Assembly (NCBI RefSeq): GCF_001591445.1
Contig: NZ_BCUX01000048.1
Span: 1-37,056, forward strand
Source: Neobacillus drentensis NBRC 102427
GTDB lineage: Bacteria; Bacillota; Bacilli; Bacillales; Cytobacillaceae
Reading direction: 5' to 3'
Length of the DNA: 37,056 nt
Part shown: positions 17,098 to 26,200 of the stretch, piece by piece
Layout: each line of letters opens with the position of its first letter
How positions within the stretch are numbered: position 1 is the stretch's first letter
Made by a program: the position numbers and the translations under genes
The notes under the pieces: generated by a model
The model's input: the letters and a program-made list of their open reading frames with translations, nothing else
Databases searched by the model: none
Told to the model about the DNA's origin: nothing

Positions 17098-17137
17098 AAA
17101 GCGAAACGACTGGACCAGTTTGTCCATACCGTTTCCC
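17098..17137 (-). terminator. Probable terminator of the Lys/Thr-rich lipoprotein gene
   Basis: On the minus strand GAAACG pairs with CGTTTC, with inner GGAC pairing with GTCC, followed by CTTTTTG. The stem is interrupted, so the call is moderate. Confidence 0.5.
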
Positions 17138-17144
17138 CTTTTGA

Positions 17145-17561
17145 TTATTTCGTGTTGATCATCTCAAATATCTTCATATCTTTAACCCAAACTTCACTTT
17201 TTTGCCCTCTTACATCAATTCCTCTTACCACATAGAATGGACCTAAGTCAGGATGTTTTTCATGGACACGTCTACTAATATTCGAAACTTGAACGATTTT
17301 AGTATTTTCCAGAACAAAATCATGAATCTCTTTTTCTTGGTTTTCTTGTTTTTTAGGTTCAGCAGTTTCCGTCTTTTTTTCTTCTGTTTTCGCTGCAGTC
17401 TTTGCGTCTGCGGTTTTTGTCTCAACTGTTTTTGTCGCTGATTCACTCGTCGTTTTTTTCGCAGTTTCACTTGTCGCTTTTTCCTTCTCTGCGCATCCGC
17501 TTAAACCTACTAACGCTAATGAGAGAATTAGCACAAAGATTAACTTACTAGATACCTTCAC
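17145..17561 (-). CDS. Predicted lipoprotein with Lys/Thr/Glu-rich linker
   Basis: A 138-residue lipoprotein with lipobox LSGC and lipidated C23. Residues about 24-80 are a low-complexity linker rich in Lys, Thr, Glu and Ala. The C-terminal 55 residues form a small globular part containing DLGPFYVVRGIDVRGQKSEV and KDMKIFEM. I do not recognise the family. The linker suggests the small domain is held away from the membrane through the wall. The start is GTG with AGGAGG about 6 nt upstream. It is monocistronic and convergent with the polysaccharide operon. Confidence 0.8.
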   Translation of the reverse strand: MKVSSKLIFVLILSLALVGLSGCAEKEKATSETAKKTTSESATKTVETKTADAKTAAKTEEKKTETAEPKKQENQEKEIHDFVLENTKIVQVSNISRRVHEKHPDLGPFYVVRGIDVRGQKSEVWVKDMKIFEMINTK

Positions 17562-17715
17562 TATCTTTCCTCCTGCACATATTAAACAAGGGAAAAAGGA
17601 ACCAGCACCCTTGTTTACTAATTTTTACTATCTAACTAGATTATAACCGCTGAACCGATGTACTAGCAATGGATAATGGCTGTGCAGTCAGAATAGTTTT
17701 TCGATTCAAAATATA

Positions 17716-17748
17716 AAACAGGCCCCCTAAGTTTAGTGGGGCCTGTTT
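17716..17748 (-). terminator. Intrinsic terminator of galE
   Basis: AAACAGGCCCC pairs with GGGGCCTGTTT across an 11-nt loop. T-rich sequence follows on the minus strand. It lies between galE and the lipoprotein promoter region. Confidence 0.8.
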
Positions 17749-17765
17749 ATTTAAAATACGGTGAT

Positions 17766-17778
17766 AGTGTTAGGCACC
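17766..17778 (-). repeat. Degenerate copy of the dispersed 13-bp repeat
   Basis: The plus strand reads AGTGTTAGGCACC, 11 of 13 matches to the inverted consensus. It lies 8 nt beyond the galE stop. Confidence 0.65.
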
Positions 17779-17786
17779 GAGCTGTT

Positions 17787-18758
17787 TTAATACTGTTGTT
17801 GTTTATGCCATTTCCAGGCATCCGCAATGATTCTTTCCAAGTTTCGTTCAGCCTTCCAGCCTAGTTCGCTGAAAATCTTTTGCGAGGAAGCGACAAGCAT
17901 GGCGGGATCTCCTGCACGGCGGTCCGCCATTTCTACGTTTGCTTCGACACCGGTTACTCTTTCACAGGTTTCAATAACTTCTTTAACTGAATAGCCCAGT
18001 CCGTTGCCAAGATTATAAATCTCTGTAGATTTCTTTCCGGTTAATAGCGCCTCGAGTGCGAGGATATGAGCACTGGCTAAATCTGTAACGTGGATATAAT
18101 CCCGAATACATGTACCATCAGCCGTATCATAATCCGATCCGAACACGGATACCTTTTCCCGCTGCCCTAACAGTTGTTGAAGGACGATAGGGATTAAATG
18201 GGTTTCCGGGTCATGACTCTCGCCAATCACAGCTGATTGATGAGCGCCCGCTGCATTAAAGTAGCGTAGAATCACATAATTTAGTCCATAGGATTTTGAG
18301 AAATCAGATAGGATTTGCTCGATCATTAATTTTGAATGTCCATAGGGATTAATCGGTTTAGTTGGTGTAGTTTCATCAATCAGTTCCACATCAGGAATTC
18401 CATAGGTAGCAGCGGTAGAAGAGAAAATAAAGTTTTTTACATTATTTTTCATCATGACTTTTAACAAGGTAAGTGTTGCCGCCACATTATTCTGATAATA
18501 TTTCAAAGGGTCGACAACAGACTCTCCTACCAAACTAAAGGCAGCAAAGTGCATAACGGCTTTGATCGGATAACTTTTAAAGATCATTTGTAAATCTTCT
18601 TCATTGCCAAGATCACCTTCAACAAAGACAGCACGGCTGTCAACTGCCTGGCGGTGACCAGTCGTTAAGTTATCGAGAACAACCACTTCTTCTTTCTCCA
18701 CTAATTCCTTCACAAGATGGCTACCAATGTAACCCGCTCCGCCAACGACGAGAATCAT
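17787..18758 (-). CDS. galE: UDP-glucose 4-epimerase
   Basis: A short-chain dehydrogenase-fold epimerase interconverting UDP-glucose and UDP-galactose (or the N-acetyl forms). The NAD motif GGAGYIG starts near the N-terminus, followed by FSSTAATYG with the catalytic Ser/Thr and YGHSK with the Tyr-x3-Lys pair. LRYFNAAGA and DGTCIRDYIHVTDLA are further GalE signatures. Two ATGs lie 6 nt apart. AAGGGG (18767-18772) is 2 nt from the first (18764) and 8 nt from the second (18758), so I chose the second. An extended -10 promoter lies upstream. It may feed UDP-galactose to the nearby polysaccharide operon. Confidence 0.95.
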   Translation of the reverse strand: MILVVGGAGYIGSHLVKELVEKEEVVVLDNLTTGHRQAVDSRAVFVEGDLGNEEDLQMIFKSYPIKAVMHFAAFSLVGESVVDPLKYYQNNVAATLTLLKVMMKNNVKNFIFSSTAATYGIPDVELIDETTPTKPINPYGHSKLMIEQILSDFSKSYGLNYVILRYFNAAGAHQSAVIGESHDPETHLIPIVLQQLLGQREKVSVFGSDYDTADGTCIRDYIHVTDLASAHILALEALLTGKKSTEIYNLGNGLGYSVKEVIETCERVTGVEANVEMADRRAGDPAMLVASSQKIFSELGWKAERNLERIIADAWKWHKQQQY

Positions 18759-18796
18759 ATTCATTTCCCCTTAGCTAGAAATTTATTACCTGTATT

Positions 18797-18823
18797 ATTA
18801 TATCATAATCTATAAAAAAACAA
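18797..18823 (-). promoter_or_regulatory. galE promoter
   Basis: On the minus strand, TATAAT (18802-18797) is preceded by TG to give an extended -10. A weak -35, TTGTTT (18823-18818), lies 15 nt upstream. Confidence 0.6.
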
Positions 18824-18932
18824 TTTTTCATAGCATCTTGCTGAGGCTTCATTTATTAGTATTTGAAAATCAGTCAATTAAACTTCGCTGACACTCCGTT
18901 CAATCGCCTAAAATGGCTGTTTAGCAAAAAAA

Positions 18933-18945
18933 GGTGTCAGGCACC
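18933..18945 (-). repeat. Dispersed 13-bp repeat, copy 6
   Basis: An exact copy on the minus strand, forming the distal arm of the phoX terminator. Confidence 0.9.
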
Positions 18946-18962
18946 ATGTGAAATTTTCACAT

Positions 18963-18975
18963 AGTGCCTGACACC
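18963..18975 (+). repeat. Dispersed 13-bp repeat, copy 7
   Basis: AGTGCCTGACACC, 12 of 13 matches, forming the proximal arm of the phoX terminator. Confidence 0.85.
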
Positions 18976-18992
18976 CAATTTGTTTATTAATT

Positions 18993-21395
18993 CTAATTCA
19001 CTTTAATAGTAACGGAACTGCTTTTGTTACCGGCTTTATCAAGAGCAAAGATGGTTAGGGTTGTACTTTTTTTCTGTGTTTTAATTTTGACTTTGTAATT
19101 TCCTTTTGTATCTGCAACTGCTTTGCTTACAAACTTTTTCCCATTATAAACATAGACGGTTGAACCAATCTCAGCTTTTCCTGTAATAATTGTAGACTTA
19201 TAGGTTACTTTATTTACAGATGGTTTAGCAGGAGCCGTCTTATCAACTACTTTAATACTTCTTGCCGTGCTTACATTCCCTGCTTCGTCAGTCACAGTAA
19301 CCTTGATTTCTGTTGCTGCACGTTGCTTTGCAATTGTAAATTTGTAATTGCCATTTTTATCAACAGTGGTACTCTTTTGATATGTTCCATTTACATAAAG
19401 CTTAGCCGTTGCATTCGCCTCAGCTTTACCGGTTACTGAGGTTGATTGATCGGTTACTTGGTTAATAGTTGGAGCCGCGGGAGCTGTGAAATCTGGCATA
19501 TTTGTAAATGATGGAAGACCTGAAATATAGCCAATACCACCAGTCTTATTAATACCGATTTCTTTATCCAATTTATCTAATAAATCTTGTTTATTAACGG
19601 CAGTAATATTGTAATCTTTCACTCCATCTCCTGGATGTTGGAAATTACTCATAATATAGGAGAAACCATTACGATCATCTGCAGCAAATAATCCAGTGGA
19701 TTCTGCTCCTGCAGGGTTCGATAAAATACGTGTTAACTCTTTCGTATCGACATTATACGCCCATAGATAGTTATTGGTATGCTTGCCGCTATCTTCACCA
19801 ATAAATAATGTTCTCATTTCTTCAGAGTAGCTCAAGTTGTCAGGGTTCGCTACTTTGTCCGGATTAGCTGTGTTACCATATGCATCTGCAGTTGCAAGGT
19901 CTTCACCCACGACTAGACCTGACATGGAAGTAGCTACATATTTACTAAGAATGACACTGTCATTGTTATCCTTTTGACTTCCGTTTAAGTCTAATTGATA
20001 CGTTACACCAGACTTAATCTTTGGCAATTGAATATCATCAGTTGGTTCACCTTTAGTGTCTTTTTCCATGCTGCCACTTTGATCGGAAATAGCAATATAT
20101 ACCTTTTTATCTTTTGCGTTATAGGTGACACCTTCCATTTTGTTGAATTCAGTAGTGGCACCAAGGTATGCTGCATAGCGGCGTGATTCAAGAAATGCTG
20201 CTGCTTTTTCCATACCAGGCTTAAGTTTTACATATTCTACTTTACTATTAGTATATTGTTTAATCGGTGTATAGCCTGCTTGTGGAGTATCAGCAGAATC
20301 AAAGATATCACTGTATTTAATGCCGCTATCAATGATCGCTTTAATTTCCTTATCGTTAGCATGTCCTAGCTTAATCCAAGTTAAATCTCCAGTACCGCCA
20401 TTAGTAGTATCAGTTTGAGCGAATTTAGCTGCATATAACGTACCAGCTGATAAATCTTCAGATTGGTCGGCTACATACATGAACAAACCTGTGTTTCCGC
20501 CGTCATCACCGAAATAAGCAGTACGGTTATCTGGCATCATTTTCATTAATTCATGAGAAAAACGGCCAAGGCTGTAATGTTTTTCTACTTTGACTTTACC
20601 GCTCTTCTTTACTTGGATTTCTGGAACATAACCATAGAAATATGGGTTTGCTTTTGATTTATCCCCAAAGTAAAGCTTAGCAAAGCTTTCAACTTGAGTT
20701 CTTGCTTGTGAACTTGGATTAAGTTCAAAGCTGCGAGCATCTGGCTCATACTCTTCCGAACCTAAATGGGTATTCCATGGAGAAAGGGATCCATTACAAG
20801 GAATCCATAAACCATTGACATCAGAAAAATCAATTTTCTTTACTTCTTTTTCTTTCAGTTCACCGGTCTTCGTATCTTGGTCTAGCGTTGTTAATGACAT
20901 CGAAGCAGGAACAATCCCATATGCAGAATTGCCAGCCGCATCTATTGTCTGATATTCATAATGTGTTACCATGTAAAGCTTGCCGTTAATTGGGTTTAGT
21001 AAGCTGTTAGAATCCGGAGCATCTGAAACAAATGGTGTTGGTTTTTCAGGAACACTAGTATCGATGATTGGATCACCATAATAATCAATCGGCGTACCGG
21101 CAGCAATCAATTCACCATTGTTCATTGCAACTTTATCTTCTGATTTAAAAAGCTTTTTATAAGTTAGCGGAAAGTTTTTTACCTTTCCATTGCTGTATTT
21201 CACATCAACAGATGCAGTTGAATATGTTTTTACCATTTGATCAATAGTAGTTGGCGATGCCATACCGTTAAATTTAACAGAATCAATCTTCACCTGACTA
21301 TTGGATGCGGCCGCGGCAGGTGTTAGAGCAGGAATTGTTAACGCTAGTGTTAGAGCAAAAGCAGTACCTTTTTTACCTAATCTCTTTTTATTCAT
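18993..21395 (-). CDS. phoX: PhoX-like alkaline phosphatase with two C-terminal Ig-like modules
   Basis: An 800-residue secreted protein. Residues 1-30 are a signal peptide (basic start, hydrophobic core, ALTPAAAAS cleavage region) without the twin-arginine pair usual for PhoX. Residues about 95-630 match the PhoX/DUF839 beta-propeller phosphatase. Signatures are CNGSLSPWNTHLGSEEYEPD near 199-218, GRFSHELMKMMPDNRTAYFG, NKMEGVTYNAKDKKVYIA and NLSYSEEMRTLFIGEDSG. Characterised PhoX enzymes use Ca and Fe and release phosphate from many monoesters. Residues about 638-800 are two Ig-like modules ending IKVN, probably for surface retention. AGGAGG precedes the ATG. It lies 79 nt downstream of pstS with no terminator between, so the two are likely cotranscribed. 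Confidence 0.85.
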   Translation of the reverse strand: MNKKRLGKKGTAFALTLALTIPALTPAAAASNSQVKIDSVKFNGMASPTTIDQMVKTYSTASVDVKYSNGKVKNFPLTYKKLFKSEDKVAMNNGELIAAGTPIDYYGDPIIDTSVPEKPTPFVSDAPDSNSLLNPINGKLYMVTHYEYQTIDAAGNSAYGIVPASMSLTTLDQDTKTGELKEKEVKKIDFSDVNGLWIPCNGSLSPWNTHLGSEEYEPDARSFELNPSSQARTQVESFAKLYFGDKSKANPYFYGYVPEIQVKKSGKVKVEKHYSLGRFSHELMKMMPDNRTAYFGDDGGNTGLFMYVADQSEDLSAGTLYAAKFAQTDTTNGGTGDLTWIKLGHANDKEIKAIIDSGIKYSDIFDSADTPQAGYTPIKQYTNSKVEYVKLKPGMEKAAAFLESRRYAAYLGATTEFNKMEGVTYNAKDKKVYIAISDQSGSMEKDTKGEPTDDIQLPKIKSGVTYQLDLNGSQKDNNDSVILSKYVATSMSGLVVGEDLATADAYGNTANPDKVANPDNLSYSEEMRTLFIGEDSGKHTNNYLWAYNVDTKELTRILSNPAGAESTGLFAADDRNGFSYIMSNFQHPGDGVKDYNITAVNKQDLLDKLDKEIGINKTGGIGYISGLPSFTNMPDFTAPAAPTINQVTDQSTSVTGKAEANATAKLYVNGTYQKSTTVDKNGNYKFTIAKQRAATEIKVTVTDEAGNVSTARSIKVVDKTAPAKPSVNKVTYKSTIITGKAEIGSTVYVYNGKKFVSKAVADTKGNYKVKIKTQKKSTTLTIFALDKAGNKSSSVTIKVN

Positions 21396-21474
21396 TGAAA
21401 TCCTCCTAAAATAAAGGTTTTAATTGGTTCTCATCTACTAAACGAATGAATATGAAATTATGAAACTATCATTC

Positions 21475-22404
21475 TTAAAGATTTTTTTGATTTCCTTTAG
21501 CATCACGTTCAACTTGCATTTTTGTCACAGGCAGGTATCCTTGTTCTTGTAATAAAGTATTTTGGATATCATCTGACATCATATAATCAAGGAATGTTTT
21601 CGCAAGATCTGTAGCTTCGCCTTTTGTATAAGAGTGTTGGTAAGCCCAAACTGGGAATTTACCTGATTGGACATTTTCTGCTGTTGGTTCAACACCGTCA
21701 ATTGCAAGAGGAGTTACTGTTTCATCAGTGAAATATGAGAAAGCAAGGTAACCAACCGCACCATCAGTTTCGTTAATAATCTTTTTAACTGTGTTTGAAG
21801 AATCTTCCGTAATTCCTTCTGCAGGTGTTGCGCCATCAAGAGCAAATTTATTGAAAATAGCACGAGTTCCTGAAGAATCAGGACGGTTGACAAGAACGAT
21901 TTTTTGATCGGCTCCGCCAAGTTCTTTCCAGTTAGTAATTTTTCCAGTGAAAACTTTAATTAGATCTGCTTTTTTAATATCTTTAATCCCTACTTTAGGG
22001 TTAACAGCGGCAGTCATACCTACAACAGCTACTTTATGGTCGACAATTTGATCCGCTGGAATACCTTCTTTTTCCTCGGCAAATACGTCGGAGTTACCAA
22101 TTTGAACGGATCCCTCAGCAACTTGTGATAAGCCTGTACCAGATCCACCAGCATTTACTTGAATATCAACTTTAGGATTAGTAGCCATAAATTCTTCAGC
22201 AGCAGCTGCCACTAAAGGCTGCATCGCAGAGGAGCCAGAAATAGTTAATGAGCCAGAAAGTTCTTTCGTTTCTTCAGTCTTTGGCGTTTCTTTTTTCGCA
22301 GTTCCTTCTGTCTTATCTGTAGAAGTTGTGCCTCCACAAGCAGCCATGAAAACCATTAATGCAGCTAGCAATGTAAGCAGGCTTAAATTTTTCACACGTT
22401 TCAT
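21475..22404 (-). CDS. pstS: Phosphate ABC transporter substrate-binding lipoprotein
   Basis: A 309-residue lipoprotein, lipobox MAAC with C23, then a Thr/Lys/Glu linker to about residue 48. The phosphate-binding fold shows SGSSAMQPLVAAAAEEF, NAGGSGTGLSQVAEGSVQIG and NRPDSSGTRAIFNKF, the segments that bind phosphate in PstS. It delivers phosphate to PstCAB, but no pstC, pstA or pstB lies in this window. GGGGGA lies about 9 nt upstream of the ATG. Four Pho-box-like hexamers at 22491-22526 precede it, which predicts control by PhoP. The PhoX-like gene follows, probably as the second gene of the operon. Confidence 0.93.
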   Translation of the reverse strand: MKRVKNLSLLTLLAALMVFMAACGGTTSTDKTEGTAKKETPKTEETKELSGSLTISGSSAMQPLVAAAAEEFMATNPKVDIQVNAGGSGTGLSQVAEGSVQIGNSDVFAEEKEGIPADQIVDHKVAVVGMTAAVNPKVGIKDIKKADLIKVFTGKITNWKELGGADQKIVLVNRPDSSGTRAIFNKFALDGATPAEGITEDSSNTVKKIINETDGAVGYLAFSYFTDETVTPLAIDGVEPTAENVQSGKFPVWAYQHSYTKGEATDLAKTFLDYMMSDDIQNTLLQEQGYLPVTKMQVERDAKGNQKNL

Positions 22405-22490
22405 TTCTTTAAATCCCCCTAAGAATTATGATTGTTGTTTGTTTACAGGTATAAGATTAATCCTTATTTGTTAACTGAGTATTAATGGTT

Positions 22491-22526
22491 TGTATAGTTT
22501 TGTAAAGAAATGATATTGTTTGTAAA
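22491..22526 (-). promoter_or_regulatory. Pho box array upstream of pstS
   Basis: On the minus strand four hexamers, TTTACA (22526-22521), ATATCA (22516-22511), TTTACA (22506-22501) and TATACA (22496-22491), lie at exact 10-bp intervals. The B. subtilis PhoP box is a set of TT(A/T/C)ACA-like direct repeats with about 4-6 nt spacers. A TTAATACT sequence just downstream is a possible -10. The array ends about 87 nt before the pstS start. Confidence 0.75.
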
Positions 22527-22627
22527 TTTCAGTCGCTTTCGTTCTTTCATGTTTTCCATAATAGAAATATCACCAGGCTGATCAACGTAGGGCTAATCAT
22601 GCTCCGAGTGCCTAGAAAGTAAAAAAA

Positions 22628-22664
22628 ATAACAGGGTGCCCAAAAGTTTAGGCCCGCCTGTTAT
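22628..22664 (-). terminator. Terminator of the 54-residue lipoprotein gene
   Basis: ATAACAGG (22628-22635) pairs with CCTGTTAT (22657-22664), with inner GCCC/GGC pairs. A run of T follows on the minus strand (22627 downward). It lies 12 nt past the stop codon. Confidence 0.88.
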
Positions 22665-22676
22665 CACTTTTTAATA

Positions 22677-22841
22677 TTATTGCCCTGATTCTTGATCAGA
22701 CCCACTGTCTTGGTTAGTATCGCCACTATCTTGATTTTGCTCTGTATCCGCATCTGTTTTTGCATTGCTACAACCTGAGGCAACTCCTACCAACATGAAA
22801 GACGCCATTAACACTAACATCCAATTTTTTAATTCCTTCAT
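22677..22841 (-). CDS. Small Asp/Gln/Ser-rich lipoprotein (54 aa)
   Basis: A 54-residue ORF that reads MKELKNWMLVLMASFMLVGV then ASGCSNAKTD and an acidic tail rich in Asp, Gln, Ser and Gly. The lipobox is VASGC with lipidated C24, leaving a mature peptide of only about 31 residues. AAGGAGG (22857-22851) lies 9 nt before the ATG, and a strong terminator follows the stop. These three signals together make it a convincing gene despite its size. It lies between the nuclease gene and pstS on the same strand. Function is unknown. Similar tiny lipoproteins are common in Bacillaceae and rarely characterised. Confidence 0.8.
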   Translation of the reverse strand: MKELKNWMLVLMASFMLVGVASGCSNAKTDADTEQNQDSGDTNQDSGSDQESGQ

Positions 22842-22857
22842 TTTTTACTTCCTCCTT

Positions 22858-23218
22858 GATTGTTTCAAAATTTGGTACAATCCCATGATATAAAAATTCG
22901 CAGGAAAAAGAATAAGAATCACTGATTCTTTACAATGGTTAACTAAGTATTTATAATATTCATAACATTTTAGTGAAACATTTAAATTTACTAGGCCATT
23001 TCGTCCTTTCTTTTTCCAATTAATCCAATTTTCCTATTTCACCGAAATTGACATTAAATTTTTATTAGTTCGCACCGTTTGGGTGCTTTTTTATTTAGGT
23101 AAAAAACAAAGATAAGCCGAAAATAGATTGGTTCTACATTAGAACTTATCGATTTCGCCTAATTTCCCTTTTTGATACTCTAAAACAGCTAATAACTTAT
23201 ATTTCTCCATAAAAAAAA
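22858..23218. other. Intergenic region with an orphan plus-strand terminator
   Basis: No CDS found. GAATCACTGATTC (about 22917-22929) is a 13-bp palindrome. Weak Pho-box-like hexamers on the plus strand start at 22929 (TTTACA), 22939 (TTAACT), 22949 (ATTTAT) and 22959 (TTCATA). GCACC (23072-23076) pairs with GGTGC (23082-23086) followed by six T, an intrinsic terminator in plus orientation with no plus-strand gene before it. Confidence 0.5.
23072..23093 (+). terminator. Orphan intrinsic terminator
   Basis: GCACC-GTTTG-GGTGC followed by TTTTTTA. The stem is short (5 bp). No gene on the plus strand ends upstream within several kilobases. Confidence 0.55.
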
Positions 23219-23257
23219 CACCCCAAACGTCAGATTTTAACTCTAACTTTTGGGGTG
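23219..23257 (-). terminator. Terminator of the dual-nuclease gene
   Basis: CACCCCAAA (23219-23227) pairs with TTTGGGGTG (23249-23257); on the minus strand a run of eight T follows. It lies 36 nt after the stop at 23293. Confidence 0.9.
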
Positions 23258-23292
23258 CAGTACAATTTGTAGATGCTTTTTCGTTTTTAGTT

Positions 23293-26200
23293 TTAGCTTG
23301 CCGGCCAGATTGAGTCTGCCCATTCAGGGTGATCGATGAATGGATTGCGGTTGCCTTGAATGGATTCGATGACATCATTGCGATGCTTTTCAAAGGCATC
23401 CGGTGGATCCATTTTGCTCCATTGGAGAAGAACTGATTTTTTTCCATGGAATGGTGTTGGGTACGTATTCACTTTGTCAGCTAGCTCAAGATTAAGCTCG
23501 CCACCATCGCCTTCATAACGAACATCCATATACATAAGCATCCTAGCAATATCACCTTTTACACGATTAGGAGGCTCAAAGGAATCACCATCGTAATAAC
23601 AATCGGCACATTCCCCTTGCGACTTGCCGCCAATATCAAAATCCAAATGTCCACGTGTACTGTTAACAGACGCGTCAGTTGGGCGTAAATGGTGAATATC
23701 CGTTCCAGGTCCTACACTTGTTCCAAAGTTACCATGGGATTTTGCCCAAACATGCTCACGGTTCCAGTCATTTACACCAGAACCAAACGTTGTTTTAGCC
23801 TGTGAACGGTTGGTGTAAAGAAGGATCACGTTATTTGGATTATTTGGATCTTCATCGGTTTTCTTTAACGCTTCGGTTACTTGAGCATACGTTAATTTTG
23901 TTTGTGTTTTAATGATCGTGTGTAAAGAAAGCTTTAGGGCAGCACCTGTTTTTCCAGCTGCTGCTTGGTAATAAGCTTCCACAGTGTTAGCAGGTACAGC
24001 CGTTACCGTTACTGTAAATGTTGCACTAACTGTTTTGGTTCCATCATTTGCTGTTACAGCTACATTAATCGTTCCTTCTAGAGGCGTTTGAACCGTTAAC
24101 GTCGATCCCTGAACGGTGCCAGCAGTGGTTGTGTACGTTAAAGCATCGCCATCTGGGTCAGTAAAATGACTGCTTAAATTAACGGAAACTGGTGTGCCGA
24201 CTTGAACTGAAACGTTTGGCAAAGCCTTAGATACGACAGGCGCTTGATTCACTTTTGGCGGGGCAGCGATTGGAGAAGGAAGGACCACTCCACCCACATT
24301 CGTGAACTTAATCGCAGATGTATCGACGCCATCTTTCACTGTCCACTTTTGAACCTGCTCGATGCCTCTAATTTGGCTGATATTTGCATTATCAATGACT
24401 ACTTCTTTTACCACTAAGCCACCAAAGTCAATGACTGCACCTGGTGCTGTCGGGCTAAGCGTAATCACGGTGTTCTTTAAGCCATCGCCATTTAACTTAG
24501 CGTAAGAACCTTTGATGACAATACCTTCTGTAATGATTGAATCAGCACTTACTGTAATGTCAGCACCTGCATTGTTTACGGTTAACTTCTTCGTTTTAAA
24601 GCCATTTAAGTTGTAAACTTTGGTTGATGCTGGTGGTGTTACTGGCGGTAAAACTTCACCGGCAGCTTTTAATTGTGTTTGGATAATGATTGGATCATGG
24701 TCACTTGCACGTCCATGCTCCTCCATGAAACCTGAGTTAATGTGTAAAATATCGACAGCTGTATTAGCTACCATATTGTTCGTCACTAGTACTTGGTCTA
24801 ATTCTTGGGCATTTCCTTGGTAGGAATAATTGTAACGCTCATCGGCAGGAACTTTATCAACCATGTTCGTTAATTCATTTCCTTTGGCGATTTCGAGCGT
24901 TTTCGTGAATTCAAAATCATTGAAGTCTCCTAATAAAACAACGTTTGCATTTGCATCCTTTGCTTTTACATCTTTAACAAAGTTGTTCACAATCGCTGCA
25001 ATCTTATGACGTTGAACTTCACTGCTTAAAACTGGCGGCTGTGTTTTACCGAATAACGGTGTATCTCCGCCTTTAGAATTGAAATGGTTAGCCACGACAA
25101 TCACGCTTTGGCCTTGGAAATCAAATTGAGCAGCAAGTGGTTTACGGCTTGAATTAAACGCAGCATTAGTTGGATCAATACGGCCTGGATTCAATGTTAA
25201 CTTACCATTTTCAAATCCGACTGCTTGTGTTGATGTTCCTTTAGATGCACCTGCGGTTAACGAGACGCGATTTTTATTGTAAAGGAAGGCAACACGAATA
25301 TTTCCGCCTGGTGCTCCTCCATCTTGGTTATTGACTGGAGTAATCTCTGTATATGCATATGTTGGTCCTCCGAGAGCAACAACCTTATCAATGATCTTTT
25401 GAGCACTTTGTGCTCCATCTACCGTACCATTATCGGTTTCACCATTGTTATCTTGAATTTCATTTAAGCCGATAATGTCAGGATTTTTCATCTTTGTAAC
25501 AATCGCATCGGCAATTTTAGTTACTTTTGCATCTGGAGTAACGGTTGAAAAGTTCTCAACGTTATATGTTCCAATCGTTAATTTGTCAGAAGCCGGTGTA
25601 ATTTTTGTAGCAGGACGAACGATTGGTGTTTCTGTTAATTTTGGAAGACTTGCTTCTTGAGACATTAATTTATAGTTGCTGTAACCGTAGTTCACAACAC
25701 CCTTAATGGCTCCCGTATAGAAGTCACCCATTTTTGCTCTGTATGATTTATTAGCTGTTGAACCATTTCTGACATCAACCCCGATACGATCTGGGTTTGT
25801 GTCTGTTGCAGTAATCCGTAAACCGCCAGGATTGACGTTTGTTGGATACGTTCCGGGAACAACCCACACTAGTCCATCTTTTTGAAGCGCAATAACTTTC
25901 CCGTCATCTACTTGTGCATACATACCTTCAATGCTTTCCCAGAAATCAATTGCATCCTCCTCAGGATCAAAGGAAGCAAATTGGTCATTGTCAATGATTT
26001 CTGTTGGCGCAATTCGGTCGACACCAAGTTTGATTGGTGCTGGAAGAGCAGCAGTTCCATTTTTTGTAATCGTAGCAGCTTCAATTTCCGTAATCGTTAG
26101 GTCAGTTGATGTTTTCTCAGCGTAACCTTCGCCGTAGAATTCAGTTACTTTTCCTGATACCTTCACACGGTCACCAATGGCTACACCATGTGCTGATTTA

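Larger units (their letters stand above)
18926..18975 (-). terminator. phoX terminator built from two inverted 13-bp repeats
   Basis: Copies at 18933-18945 and 18964-18975 are inverted. The sequence between them (ATGTGAAA-T-TTTCACAT) is itself self-complementary. Together they make a stem of about 20 bp with a single mismatch. On the minus strand the stem is followed by seven T (18932-18926), giving a textbook intrinsic terminator 18 nt after the phoX stop. Confidence 0.9.

Noticed and set aside
17032..17235. Short plus-strand ORF before the Lys/Thr-rich lipoprotein gene
   Set aside because: No ribosome site. It runs through a terminator hairpin and into the antisense of a well-supported lipoprotein gene.
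23139..23447. 102-residue minus ORF overlapping the end of the nuclease gene
   Set aside because: It is out of frame with the nuclease domain, crosses the nuclease terminator and has no supporting motif.
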